This document shows, one piece after another, positions 1 to 11,318 of a stretch of 64,000 nt of DNA (position 1 is the first letter of the stretch; every line of letters starts with the position of its first letter). The translations under genes were made by a program, and so were the position numbers. The notes under the pieces are model-generated. The model was not told the DNA's origin. It searched no databases and saw only the letters and a list, made by a program, of their open reading frames with translations. The stretch is from Podocnemis expansa (Eukaryota > Chordata > Testudines > Podocnemididae), in the NCBI GenBank assembly GCA_007922195.1, contig ML681992.1, positions 44,058,208 to 44,122,207 of the forward strand, given 5' to 3'.

Positions 1-779
1 CATTCAGTAATAGGTGATTAGTAGCCATGCTGATGGATGGTGGGCGAAGTTGGTTCTTCCCGCCTTCAGCACTGCCTCTCCCCACAAAGGGTAGATACCT
101 AAGCCAGCAAGGTCCTTGGGAGGTGTCTAGGTTTTCGACATAAGGACCATGGAGCAGGTAAAGAGCAACCTGAGGCAGCAGGATCTGACCCAAGTGGAGG
201 ATAGGAGGCCTACCTTGCTCAAGTGCTGGCTCAGCAAGTGCGGCCTAAAGTCGTCTTACTATAAGACATCAAACAAAGATGCATTATGAAGTTATGATTG
301 AGGCAAGCATCTCAAAGCAAGGATCTGAACAGTTGGTAATATGGATCTACTGAGGCAAAAGAGCCAGGTATTCTGGCACTAACATTATATGAGGTGTGAT
401 AATTGCTAGAGAAATTAAAGTGACCCTGGAGCTCTCAGTATACCAGCGGCAGATACAGGACGCTGCAAGAAGCAAGGAAAAGGAAGTGCGGAGGAGAATG
501 CCACCCTTTTCCTAGTCCAGCAGAGTAGAGCACATCAAGATCAGCGGCAAGAGATGACTGCCTATTACAATGTGATACCTGAGCAGTCAACTTCAATTGA
601 TGTAAGGAGACGAGGATGCTTAAGCATGGCTGTAGCAATAGCGCAACTGGCCATGTCCGAGGCATCTCAAGCCATTGTAAGGGCATTGCATGAGGCCAAG
701 GGGCCTTCCTCGAAGGCATCGTAACCTTCCCCATGTTCTCGTTACACTGACCTAGGGAATATCTATTAACCTGGACCTG
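1..779. other. unassigned upstream sequence
   Basis: No gene or recognised repeat. A + strand frame without stops runs 419-724 (about 101 codons, no start codon at its head); its last 70 codons contain an Ala-rich stretch (AVAIAQLAMSEASQAIVRAL). It could be a remnant of a mobile-element ORF, because a DIRS terminus follows directly, but I do not recognise it. A longer minus-strand frame (435-1001) overlaps the DIRS terminus and has no family resemblance. Confidence 0.4.
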
Positions 780-1039
780 ATGGTTAGCAATTCGCCACAG
801 GCACAGGCTGCTTGAACAATCACAGAGAGCGGGCTGTTCCACGAACTGTCGCTGAGGCGGAAAAAATGGGACTGAGGAGGGGCTGGGCGGAGGCCACATA
901 TATAGCCACAGGGTGGCGAGGGGGCAGTGGCTGCCAACCCTCTCCTGACAGGCTAGGGCAAAAATGTTTCTGACCAATTGCGTGCTGGGGCACGGGTACA
1001 CCTATTATTGAATGTATCCCAGCAGCACCCGAAGAAGAA
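780..1039 (-). repeat. DIRS left terminal repeat, inverted fragment
   Basis: Read on the minus strand this matches the left terminal repeat of the DIRS element at 40717. The shared pieces are the end GAAGAAGAA (1031-1039), the block around 'tgacaggctagggc', the 'catatatagcc' block, and the inner flank 'ggctgttcc...actgtcgctgagg'. The inner flank identifies it as the left end pointing left. No coding region or second terminus is seen to its left, so this is a truncated third DIRS copy. Confidence 0.65.
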
Positions 1040-1592
1040 GGTATTGGTTGCAGACAGACTGAAAACTGAAGACTAAAGACAAAATGGAGATGGGTCCCCT
1101 GCCTTTTATCTCAGAGTCCTTGCCAGATCAAAATGGAGTTGGGCCATGTGCAGTCTGGGTAACTAGTCAAACAGGTTTCTTCCTAGGTCCACTGCAGCTG
1201 GGAGGCCCCCTGATGGGGACCATCAAGACAAACAATAGTTTTGCAAACACCCAGTCTGGGAATGCCTAAAAATCAAATCACTTGGAACACACATAAAAAT
1301 AAATAGATTTCTAATTTCTAGTATGGGCATGATACCTACATATAAACCATATAATCATTCTTTGCAGATTACAGCCTTTCTATTGACACCAAACATGGTA
1401 TATCACCTATGGATTATTGCAAATATTAAATATTAATATGAAAGATAACCATAACCTAGACCCAGACAGCGTCACAAACCCAAAGCTGAAACTCTGTAAT
1501 CTTTGCAAATATTTTTAAGGCTTTTTTCTCACCTGTTGAAGTGCTTCAGGGAGCTGCATATCAAGCGCCTTCTCACATGGAGCTATCTGGAT
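1040..1592. other. no recognised feature
   Basis: AT-rich flank without a convincing ORF or repeat identity. Confidence 0.4.
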
Positions 1593-2152
1593 CAAGCATG
1601 GCCAAACTGCTGCTCAGGAGCCACATGTGGCTCTTGAATGAAAAAGTGTGGCTCCTGGAAGAATGTCAGTAAATCAATTTAGGAAAGCAGCCCCAGCCTA
1701 GGAGTTCAGCAGGGGGGTCGGGAAGGTGGGGAGAAGTGTGGCATGATCAGGGATGGCAGGGAGAAGTGCAGCATAGTTGGGATTTTAAAATCAAATCAAA
1801 TCATATCATAGGGCTGGAAGGGACCTCATGAGATCATCAAGTCTGACCCCCCAGGAATTGAACCCAGGACCTTAAACTCGCTACTAGCCTGCAGTCTTCT
1901 ACACTGAGCAGCAACTAAGCTTTTACTGTATAGGCCTAATTTTCATGGTAACCTTAAGTAATTATTAGAATCTGACATTAGTAGAATCAATATTTGCACT
2001 CTTTTTATGATAAAATTAAAGTTCGCAATGAATTTTAAACTTACTAGTTTTGGAGTAGGTAAAAGTATATGGCTATATGCCTCAGTGTGGCTCTCAAAGG
2101 TTTAATAATTGACGTGTGTGGCTCTTAAGTTCCATAAGTTTGGCCACCCCTG
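1593..2152. mobile_element. hAT-type non-autonomous element, family B
   Basis: Terminal inverted repeats are 'catggccaaact' on the left and 'agtttggccacccctg' on the right. Flanking 8-mers ATCTGGAT (1585-1592) and ACCTAGAT (2153-2160) match at 6 of 8 and look like an aged 8-bp target duplication, as expected for hAT. A sister copy lies inverted at 22664-23139. No transposase reading frame, so non-autonomous. Confidence 0.75.
1783..1872 (-). repeat. CR1-like 3' tail inserted in the hAT element
   Basis: Contains 'atagggctggaagggacctcat' type sequence typical of the CR1 3' end in reverse, preceded by a tcaaa/tcaaat microsatellite. The sister hAT at 22664-23139 lacks this segment, so it is a later insertion. 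Confidence 0.55.
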
Positions 2153-2395
2153 ACCTAGATATCTTCTGCTGTAGCACCCTTTCTGGTATACAAAGTGACC
2201 GGCAGTCCATGTGCAAGCAAGCATTCAATTAGCTTCTTTTTTGTGCTGGGAATGAGTTAGACCTGACTAATCAGACCATTCTGACCCACTATGTGCCAGA
2301 ATACTCACACTATCTGGTTTTGGGATAACCTGGAAACTCTTTTTGAGGTGGTGTATATTTAAAGGAAAACTTTTGGGGGCAGCAACTATATCTTA

Positions 2396-2640
2396 GCCCT
2401 GGTCTACACTAAACTGTTTTGTTGACTAAAGTAAGCTTGTTTTGACCAAACAGTGCTCGTGCACACACTGCAATCACACACTTCCTCCCTCCCCTCTTTC
2501 AACAGAAGTGCCCTTTTTTCTTTTGACAAAACAAAACAACTTCAAGGAGAACGGCAGAGCTTTTTTCACACAGCTTAAATCAACCAAGGGTCAGTGTATA
2601 CACCACGGTTAGTTATGTCACAGTAGAGCCTTTGGAAGTA
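2396..2640. repeat. possible MITE, TGTTGAC/GTCTACAC type
   Basis: Starts 'ccctggtctacactaaac' and contains runs such as 'ttttgttgact' and 'ttttgacaaaac'. Similar words occur at 27896-27970 and near 28500-28620. No clean target duplication was found, so boundaries are approximate. Confidence 0.35.
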
Positions 2641-3904
2641 TCCCACAATGCCCAGGGCTTCATTAATGCAGTGCCTATAGGGACTGAAGTTCTGGGCCCC
2701 AGCCTAAAGTGGGGCCCCAGGCTCCAGCTGCTAAGACCCTTTCCTGGTCCAGACACCCCTGCCAGCCTGCTCAGTACCGGTGGGGCTAGAGGGAGTGCTG
2801 ACAGGGCTCCTCCCCTGCTGGCACTGGGGGCGAGGCTTGTGGGAGGGGGGCAGAGGCTGGGCTTTGCATGCTGCCCTCCCTGGTCCACCCCTGGGCCCAG
2901 GGTGGGCTGTTACCTGTTTGCTCTGCTCTGGGAGTGGGGGGGGGGGGGGCTAGCTGGCATTCAGTTTGGCCTGCATCGTGTAGTCCTGGAAAGCAGCACA
3001 GGAGGCCACACCATGCCCTAGCAAGCCCTGCCCCTGGGGGCAGACCAGCCAGACTGGGGCAGCAGCAGTGATGGGAGCATCCTCTGGCCCTAGGGTCCGC
3101 CCCAGCAACAGCCCACCCACAGGCTCCAATGGTGGTAGGCTGGTGCCCCAGGTTGGGGGGGCCCACAGTGTTGGACAGTTTGGGGCCGTAAAGTCACTTA
3201 ATCTGGCTCTGACAATGTCCTCCTGACTACTCTGGGCATCAGTTTGAACTCCGCTGCTCTGCAGCCATCTGCCAATCCAGCTTTGAAGTGTATGTGAAAG
3301 TCAGAAAATTGATAGATAGGAAAGGAAGGAAAACCATGACCAGATGCTAGCTGTTCATGAGCGGATGATCATGGCCAAAGAGGAGCAGATGAAATAGCTA
3401 AAGACAATTGTGATACTGCAGACAGAGCTCATTCGTATTCCTCTTCCCTTGCAGTCACTATAGAACGACTTTCCAAGTATTGCCCAAACTCCCCTCATCA
3501 AACTCCCAGCCCATCTTCTTACCCCTTTCACACCACCCTTTCAGTAGGGCCATCCCTAAGAGGGGGTGCGGGGCTCCAGGCAAATCACTCTCTGTGGGGC
3601 CCCCACTCACATCCCCCATCACTGCGGGGCGGGACTGGCTGTCCCGGGGAGGGGCAGGCCCCTCCACCGGCCGTCCCAAGCCAGGGACCGGGTGAGCTGG
3701 CCAAAAGTAGCAGCCCAGTTCAGCGTTGCCAGTCCACCCCCCACCCCGACCATGCATGCTGCTCTTGGCTCTGTGCCAGAGCAGTGGGGAGGTAGTGTGG
3801 CCAGGGCGGGGAGTAGTGATACTAGCTCTGCACTGCCTCCTGCCCGTGTCCCGCTGCTCCAGCACAGAGCCGAGAGCAGCGCATGTGGCTGGGGAAGGAG
3901 AAAT
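2641..3904. other. GC-rich segment, probably repeat-derived
   Basis: Two GC-rich blocks (about 2680-3190 and 3550-3900) separated by ordinary sequence. Overlapping open frames on both strands come from base composition and show no family motif. The 'tagggccatccc' start at 3546 resembles a hAT terminus but no partner end was found. Confidence 0.35.
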
Positions 3905-4495
3905 TGTAATATGGAACAGGACTGACTCAAGATGGAGTAAGTTTGGGCTGGAGGGTTATGGGAAAGACTCTGGGTTAGCCAACATTAAGTACTGAGACAA
4001 CATTCATTACATCACGTAAATGGTGAGAGGAACTAATATCCTAAGGAGGTAGACTTTACATATAGATGGGACAGCGATAAATAGGAAGTAAACATTGATA
4101 AAAGAGTGTTAATTAGATCGGTAATCGGTGTTAATGGAATAGGTAATTAAACATTGTTAGTAGATAAAAATGTTGTTAATTAAATCTTGACTGTGGTAAT
4201 TGAATACTGTTAATGAGTAGAGTTATGACATAACCCAAGTGGAATCTTCTTTGTCTCCAAGTCTGTAACTTTAGGTATAAAAGACCACCTGCCCTGGTGT
4301 TTGGGGCATTCTTCTTTTTCTTTTGCCCCGATGCAGCTTGCTGTGTCAGGTTATTATTCAATTGAATAATAAACTTTGGGAACCACACCTCATCCTCTGC
4401 TCGTTGGAGTCTCGTCTGGGAACGGGTCTGCATCATTGGGGATGCTTTGAGGTACCTCTTTCCAGGTTGAGGACCCGAACCAGATTTCCCCCACA
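3905..4495 (+). repeat. 5' LTR of the ERV
   Basis: Begins TGTAATATGG and ends CCCCCACA. It carries a TATA box (GTATAAAAGA near 4275) and a polyadenylation signal AATAAA (4368-4373) in the expected U3-R order. R-U5 from the AATAAA to the end is nearly identical to the 3' LTR, but the middle of U3 is not. Confidence 0.8.
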
Positions 4496-4499
4496 AATT

Positions 4500-4517
4500 T
4501 GGCGACCGCAGCAGGAC
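4500..4517 (+). promoter_or_regulatory. ERV primer binding site, tRNA-Arg-like
   Basis: Sits 4 bases after the LTR end and starts TGGCGACC, where a retroviral primer binding site should lie. It agrees with a tRNA-Arg-type site over the first 8 bases and partly after that; the tRNA assignment is from memory. Confidence 0.6.
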
Positions 4518-7336
4518 CACCCAGCTCACCCCGGAGGTGCTGCCATCCAGCCCCAACCCCGGCCGGCCAACAGACTAGGTGAGTTCACCTATGGGAACTT
4601 GGGGTGAGACGGCAACCCCTTTGGAGTGATAAGGTGACTCCTTTGTTTGCTGCTATTGTGCAGTTCTCGTCAGTGTATGTTTCCCTGTTTGTTTGTCTGT
4701 CTGTTGTGTCATAGGTCAGTCTTCTTGTGGTTTCACCACCCTTGGGTGACACAGGCAGTTCTAGTGTAACTGTCCCTCCAACTGCAGGGTGCACAGGATC
4801 GAGCAGTTGGTAATGCTGTGTGGCGGAAATTTATGTCTCCATTCCTGCACGGTGAAACCACTTCTATCCCTTTGAACTCTGAATAGGTCGTCTGGTCTAT
4901 CAGTAATAGCCTAGAATTCCCCTTTCCAGGTTGGGGAATTGCTCCTGCCCTTTCCAGGTTGGGAAGGCTAGACTGAATCTGAAGCGACCTACAATTCCCC
5001 TTTCCAGGTTGGGGAATTGCTCCTACTCTTTCCAGATTGAGTGGCCAGGTTGGCAGGCTCTGAAAGGGACGTCCGCCTAGGGTGACAATGGGACAGGGTC
5101 AGTCCATCCCAGAAGTCCCCTAGGAAAAGTTCTGGTAAATTGGAGTTGACTCACGGGCACTGGGGTTTTGGAGGAAAAAACAAAACAAAACCAGAAATTG
5201 ATAGATATTTGTCACAAAAACTGGCCAGGTTACACCCATAAGTATCCAAATTTATAATTACCCCAATTGGGAGATTTGGATTTGGACAAATTGAGGTACC
5301 TCAGGAAAATCCTTGAGATTTTCCACCCTAAACCACTGGATTACTGGTATGTGTGGACAGACATGCAGGACTTGGAAGCCCGGCAGGAAAAATTGGCAAT
5401 GACAGCTTGCCTCCTTTCCAGATGGGTTATTGCTTTCTGTACCTTTTAACCTTAGAGTTTTCTTTTTCATAAAGTGCTTTCTTCTTCTCCTCTTCCCCCT
5501 CCTCTGTCACTGTCTCTTTTATTTTAAGAGTTTAAGTTAAAGCCACAGTTGGAATGGTGCTGTGAACTTGTATCCACTAAACAGGGTTAACTGGTGGCTT
5601 TTCACCTTACTCCTCCTTTGCAGTTTTGGTTTTCCAAAATTTGAATGAAAAAACTTTGCACATACTTTAAATGTAAAAAGGTGTTGTAGAAGGTAAAGTC
5701 TTGGTTTCTATGCAGTCATCCTAAAAAAGAATGGGCCTTTTTGTCAAGCAAATGGTCTGTAAATCGTAACTAAAGCACTTAAATGTGAATAATTTGATTG
5801 AAATCACTCAAGAAAAAAAAATTTTTTTGTGTACATCTGTAATTGTGTAGATCTGTAAGGTTTTAAAAACTTATGTCAACACTCTTGATTTTAGAATCTT
5901 GCATGCTTTGGCTTTGTTAGCATTTAACACTTTGAGAAGCTGGCTGTGGGTATGGCAGTCAGAACCAGACAAATTTGGTAAAAGTTTATTTTTTAGTTTA
6001 TGTGGTTGTTTAAATCAATACACTGACTCCCTTCTCAAGGGGCAGGAAAATGTTCTTTTGTTTTTCAGAAGCAAAAAACTGGCGCCAGCAAAACACCTAA
6101 AAAAAAAAAATCCATGGATCTGCTTTTGTAACAAAGTTGTTGTTTGTTTTGTGTTTTATAGTGTTCGTCTTGTTACTAACCTTGTTGCGTATTGTAAATT
6201 TTTGTTTTGTTTTTCTTATAAAGCAAGGTAGAGTAAAAATGTGTATAATTTGGTACAATCACATTGTGTTATCCTAATAGTTAAATTATACAATGGGGTT
6301 AGGTAGTGGCTACTACCACGTTTTTATCCCCAGGAGTGTTTCCAACTATGCAGAAGAAAAAAAATGGGCCCTTTTCCCCAAAGGAATTGTTTGTAAATAA
6401 TTGGCAGGAACAGTACATATTGGAAATCAAATTCAAGATTTGCAGAAACTTAGCTCAAAATTGGTTAAATACCACAAAGCTAGAACCACCAAAAAAAAAA
6501 AAAAAAGGGTATTTGGTAAACTCTAACAATTAAGAGAGCAGCAATAAAAAAAAAGATAATGGCTATAAGGAATTTGTGAGGTTACAGAAGGGATGCCCCA
6601 GAGGCAGTGGTTAAGTCAGGGTCTCTGCACCCAAATATTTAGCCTGCAATTTAGATTTCAGGAGGAAATTGTATTTATCTTAATGCGATGAAGAACTAAC
6701 TTTGCTTCTTTTAGCCAGGAAAACCCAGCTTGTGAATACTCCGTCCTGCCTGCTGACAGGGGGGAGGGGCAGTTCTACTGTAAAAGTAACACCCCTGCCT
6801 TTGTGCTACCCTACACCAGCTACAGAGGACAGCAGCCCACCCCATGTTAACCACTTACAGAAGGAAGGAAAAAATGCAATAGATTCTTGTTACCTCTGAC
6901 CCTGAAATCCCAGCACCATAAGGGTCCTAGAAAAAGTGGTAAGAGCAAAGGTTTAAACCAACCAACCCTGGGAACAAACTGCCTTAAAAAGGGTGCAGCA
7001 GGGGTACATACCTGTAAGCACCCATCTATGAAAAGAATTTAATACTGATGTTATATTAAGGGATAGTGATGTAAAAATGCATGCAGTCTTTGTAGTTAAG
7101 TGTACTGTGTGTAAATTTTTGGTAAAGTTTTGTGCGTGTACTAGAATGGTAAATGGGAAAACAGGCAGGTAGCCTCATCATTTCAATGGTATCATTTTAC
7201 AAGTTTTTCAAGGTTTTGCCTCTGGATTAGACAGTTCCTAATCTTCCAACCTTTTTTTTTTATTCATGGGAAAAGCTGCAAAGCAAGCAGTGGCAACTGC
7301 CATGGCACTTGTACCCTGGGACCAGGATCAGTAAAG
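4518..7336 (+). other. ERV leader and gag/pol 5' region, no readable ORF
   Basis: Lies where leader, gag, protease and most of RT should be. AT-rich with A-runs near 6100, 6355, 6490 and 6545. Short open frames occur but none shows matrix, capsid, zinc-knuckle or protease motifs. Confidence 0.5.
4915..5070 (+). repeat. 78-bp tandem duplication in the ERV leader
   Basis: 'aattcccctttccaggttgg' occurs at 4915 and again at 4993, giving a 78-bp period with about two copies. The shared 'tttccaggttg' word also occurs in U5, so the block may derive from repeated use of that motif. Confidence 0.75.
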
Positions 7337-8262
7337 TTGCAGGTATTGGTCACCCAGGGGGTGGCAGCATGGAGCCTGTGGCACACTTGTGATCAGTGCC
7401 GAACCCCACTAGGGTTCTGGAGCAAAACCCTACAGGGTGCAGCAGCAAATTACACACCAATTAAGCAAAAGGTTTTAGCATGTTATTGGGCTTTACAGGA
7501 ACTAAAACAAATGACAAAGCAGCGGGAGGTTGTGTTAAAACCAGAACTCCCCATTATGGCATGGGTCCAGGAACCACTGGGACCCAGGACAGGACAAGCC
7601 CTCCCAAGTACTATGTTAAAATGGAAATAATATATACAGAAGCCGGCAAAAAAACAAAAAAACCAAAAAAAACCAAAAAACCAGGCCCATGGGAGTTTCA
7701 CCCCTGCACAAGGAGGTTGCCCACTTCCATGATGCAAAGACCCCCACCGCCTTTACCAGTTACTACTGGACTGGCTACCTGGGCCCCATCCTGTGGGATA
7801 CTTAATCCATTGCACAGACATCATGCCTGGTTCACTGACGGCAGTGCTAAATATTAAGGCCCGAACCGGGTGTGGCAAGCAGCGGCCACGCAAGGCCAGC
7901 AAGGCATACAGCTCACCCAGGAAGGGAACAATAAAACCAGCCTATACGCTGAACTAAAAGCCGTCCAGTTGGCAGTAACCAAGGCAAAATAATTGGCAAA
8001 CCCCGGGTGTTATATCTATACTGACTCGTGGGCAGTGGCTAATGGCTTTATCCTATGGGCAAGTAAATGAAAACAAAATAATTGGTGCATTCAGGCAATG
8101 GCAGTGTGGAGCCAAAATATATCAAAAACCCATCAGTGCCCCAGCTGAATGTATCAGCGCTTAAAGTAGAGCACACTACTGTACGTACTAAAACAATACT
8201 GAGGAAGCAAAATTAAATGCGGCTGCAAATGCTCTAGCAAATGTTCAGGTAACCCAGTGTGG
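7337..8262 (+). pseudogene. ERV pol remnant: RT connection and RNase H
   Basis: The first part (7337-7630) is open and resembles the end of RT and the connection domain, with the landmark ANYTPIKQKVLACYWALQEL. RNase H follows after frame changes: its first acidic motif FTDGSA is near 7830, then AELKA near 7950, then YTDSWAVANG near 8015, followed by a degraded C-terminus. Stops interrupt it, including a TAA straight after the first motif. An A-rich insertion-like run (7645-7682) separates the two parts. Integrase should follow but is absent. Confidence 0.75.
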
Positions 8263-8929
8263 ATCAAAAAAATGTTTTTTTAATATCAGCTAATATGTCT
8301 GGATCCAACCCCTGCCAGACACCTTGCAGTTTAACCAGTCCTATACTTCTTTAGCTTTGTGTTGACTTGTAATAAATCCACTCTGCAAATTCATAGTACT
8401 TCCACACTTAATGGGTAAAAAATTGTAGGGGCCACAGTTTTCAGGAAAATGGATCAGTCCTTATACTAATCATACCCATTAGTTGCAAAATTGTTAACAA
8501 TGGACATCTGGATACATATGTCCCACTATAACACCCCATCCGAAGCCCTGTACTTTTCAATAAAGGGGTTTTATCTGTGTAGCAACACTGCACGCTGTTG
8601 GGTGCATTAATTCTCAGCTTTCCTATCTTAGCTTGTTAATTCACCCTACTGTTATTGTGTTGTGGTATTTGTTTTCTTGTAGTAATTGGTATATCTGTTT
8701 TTCAAAAGGTGAAAAAAATTTGGCAACTTGTTCAGACCCTTTGATGTCATTTGAAGCTAAATGTAAAGGTTTTAAGGCCCTCCATCGCCCCGGGGTGGAG
8801 CATAGGGCAAACGGAAGACTTTGTAACAGTATCACAATAGTGGGCAATGGAGGCCCCCAAACAACTTAAGAGTACTTTGTAAAGTTATGTAGTAAACAAA
8901 TAGTTATCTAAGTCCTGAATACCAAAGAT

Positions 8930-9175
8930 TGGGGAAAACGATTGTTGTCAGGCATACTGTCATTGCTTATGTTTGTGGCTATTTTCAGTGTTGGTTATAA
9001 ATTGTGTTATTATCTTTGGCGAACCAGTGGGTCCAAAGAAGGCCAGACTGAACAATGGTGAAGGTTCATAAAAAGGTGGGAGCTCAACACAGGCAGCTGG
9101 CAAGACAGTTTCAAATCCATGCTTGCAAAATGGAGAAGAAGAAGAGACTTTAATTCCACTTCTTTTACTTAAAGG
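8930..9175 (+). pseudogene. ERV env membrane-anchor remnant, copy 1
   Basis: A frame beginning near 8930 reads GKRLLSG, then a hydrophobic stretch (LSLLMFVAIFSVGY), then a Trp/Arg-rich tail, as at the end of a class I envelope TM subunit. The upstream surface subunit is not recognisable. A second, related anchor lies at 9533, so the env 3' end is present twice. Confidence 0.5.
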
Positions 9176-9341
9176 ACTGAGTGAAGATCAGTGGACTGTG
9201 CAGTGATGCTTAAACTGAATGATTACTTCATAATTGTTTTTGGACCGGGTCTGCGAGTTTTGGAACTAATTTAGGGTTGCTTCTGTTGAAAGAATAGGCA
9301 TAATAATATGGTTCCAGAGACATCCCTGTTTTATTTTACAA

Positions 9342-9670
9342 ATGCAGTGGGTAATAGTAATGATAACTTGCCTTCCCCTTTTAGGGTCCTTAAAATATAA
9401 CACTGCAAATAATGTATTTGTACAATTAACTCACATGAGTTTAAATAGCACTTATTTCTGTGTAGCCCCTGCCTTAACAATAGAAGGAATAGTATTGTGT
9501 TATGGTCCTGGATACCTGGCCTAGGGGCCTTCAGAAAACGGCTGTTATCAGGATTCGTATCTTTGATTTTATTTATCATTGCTTTATATGTGGGTTGCAA
9601 ATTAACGTGTTTCTTTCTCGGGCAATGTGCATGCCAACCCCGCATTGACTACACTAAAGGTCCTGTATAA
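9342..9670 (+). pseudogene. ERV env remnants: N-terminus-like frame and anchor copy 2
   Basis: A 60-codon frame (9342-9524) starts with a short hydrophobic leader and reads like the beginning of an envelope surface subunit (QLTHMSLNST). Directly after it, in another frame, 9533-9640 reads RKRLLSG plus a hydrophobic anchor (LILFIIALYVGC) and a Cys-rich tail. Start and end of env are therefore abutted, with the bulk deleted. Confidence 0.5.
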
Positions 9671-9860
9671 ACATAAGATCGACCAGCGAGCTTTCACTCT
9701 TGGTCCAAAGGGGGGAACTAAATGTGCTGTCATTACATCTGTATTACCACATCCCTTTAGGATGAAGTAGTAGGGAGAGAGATCAGGAAAACGCAGAGTC
9801 TTTTGTGTTTAAATGCAAATACCTTCACTCATTAGCACTGGAGAACATAACATAGGGAAG

Positions 9861-10761
9861 TGTGAAGGAAGTTGAAAGATGGAGTAAGTTTGGTCTGGCA
9901 GTTCTGTGTCAGAGGCTCTGTGTTTGCTTAGACAAGTTTATTAAGGCATAGTTAGTTAGGGGAGCTAGGGGTTTAGATTGATAACAAACTAGACTGTTTC
10001 TATAGATAAGATGTAATCCACAAAGGTTGATTATAAGACAATCCCTCCTGTCTGGACCCTGATGGGAAGCTATCAACCTAGTCTGGTAAACAGGTTGGCA
10101 GGGGCTAGGTAGCTGAGGGGTCACGGGAGTCTGGCCACTCTCATTGGTCAAGGACAGTAACTGTTACCCAAATAAGTAGCAAACAACAACAGAGGCGGGC
10201 TAACTATATGCTTTTAGTTTGATTCCTTTCTGTAAGTTCACCCATCTTTGAAGCATCTGAGGAAGTGGGATCTTCTCCCACGAAAGCTCATGCAAAAAAT
10301 AAATCTGTTAGTCTTAAAGTGCCACACAACTGCTTGTTGTTTTTTCACTGGACTAGACTAACACGGCTACCCATTTTAAAATTAGCTATATGCTGCCTAT
10401 TAAGTATAATCTAATTGTGTAACCTGCATATTAAGAGTAGTAATACCATGTACGGATTTTAGGCATGATGTAACTTCTTGTATTATGCATGAGCTTGTTG
10501 CATTATGTCTATCGTATTTTGCGTGTTAGAAGGTATATGTGACCAGTAACCCCTATACTGGGGGTTCTTGCTCAGAGAGGCTAGCTTCTCTTTGCTTCCC
10601 TCTGATGCAGTTCCTTTTATTATATAGCTGAATAATAAACTTTGGGAACCAAGCCTCGTTCTCTGCTCATTGGAGTCTCGGCTGGGAACGGGTCTGCATC
10701 ATTGGGGAGGCTCTGAAGTACCTCTTTCCAGGTTGAGGACCCGAACCAGATTTCCCCCACA
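9861..10761 (+). repeat. 3' LTR of the ERV, with a PLE insertion
   Basis: Starts TGTGAAGG and ends CCCCCACA, with AATAAA at 10634-10639. R-U5 matches the 5' LTR closely while U3 beyond the first 50 bases does not. The extra length is partly explained by the PLE at 10213-10382. Confidence 0.75.
10213..10382 (+). mobile_element. Penelope-like element 3' fragment in the LTR
   Basis: Ends with the family's fixed 3' end (actaacacggctaccc) and is truncated at its 5' side. Flanking TAACTATATGCT (10201-10212) and TAGCTATATGCT (10383-10394) form a 12-bp target duplication with one mismatch, which points to target-primed insertion. Contains the conserved hairpin: CTGAGGA, then GTGGGA/TCCCAC, then GAAA. 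Confidence 0.8.
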
Positions 10762-11318
10762 GAAGCAAGCCTTCCCTCATAACCCTGCCGTCTCCCCATA
10801 TCTGAACCCCTTAGCAGCCTGTGCTAGGTGACCTGATAGATTGTTTTCAGCCCTACTCTCTATGATTTTATAGTAGTTAGTTTAGATGGCAAAAAATAGA
10901 CAAGACCAAAGCGTGACAGATCTGAATATTTCCCTCAGGGTTAAAACGTTCTTCAAGGTGTCAGCTGTCTAGTTCCTACTACACAGATGCCTCTCTTAAA
11001 GATGGCTATAACACATCAGATTAAATCCCTAAGAACTGCTTCTGAAATAGCCTTCCAGGAACTCCAATCAGCAGAAAATTACAGGCCTTCTGGGCCTAAT
11101 TCCTTTTGCTTGTTACTGCCATCACCATCCTTCTTAGAACTCTATCATCCCTCGTCCTTTCTACCTGCTCCGCTGCACAGAGGAACTGTCTCCAGTCTTG
11201 TGCCTGCTCCCCTTTGAGCAATAACCTCCCTTCCCCCATTTCTGCTGTCACAGCAATGTGTCTCTGCTCTCTTTCTCCCTCTCTCTCTGTTGGGGAAGGC
11301 CTGGTGCCCTCCCTCCAC
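10762..11318. other. no recognised feature
   Basis: Ordinary upstream flank between the ERV and the next PLE; short ORFs only, no motifs. Confidence 0.4.

Larger units (their letters stand above)
3905..10761 (+). mobile_element. endogenous retrovirus, decayed, two LTRs
   Basis: An old proviral insertion. Two LTRs (3905-4495 and 9861-10761) share the 5' TGT start, the 'gatggagtaagtttgg' block, and a nearly identical R-U5 segment ending CCCCCACA. A primer binding site follows the first LTR; RT/RNase H and env membrane-anchor remnants follow in order. All reading frames carry multiple stops and frameshifts. Integrase and most of env are missing and gag is not recognisable. RNase H wording is closest to class I (gamma/epsilon-like) ERVs. 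No clear target duplication: flanks are GAAAT and GAAGC. Confidence 0.85.

Noticed and set aside
435..1001. 188-codon minus-strand ORF
   Set aside because: It overlaps a DIRS terminal repeat, has no recognisable domain and looks like a chance frame.
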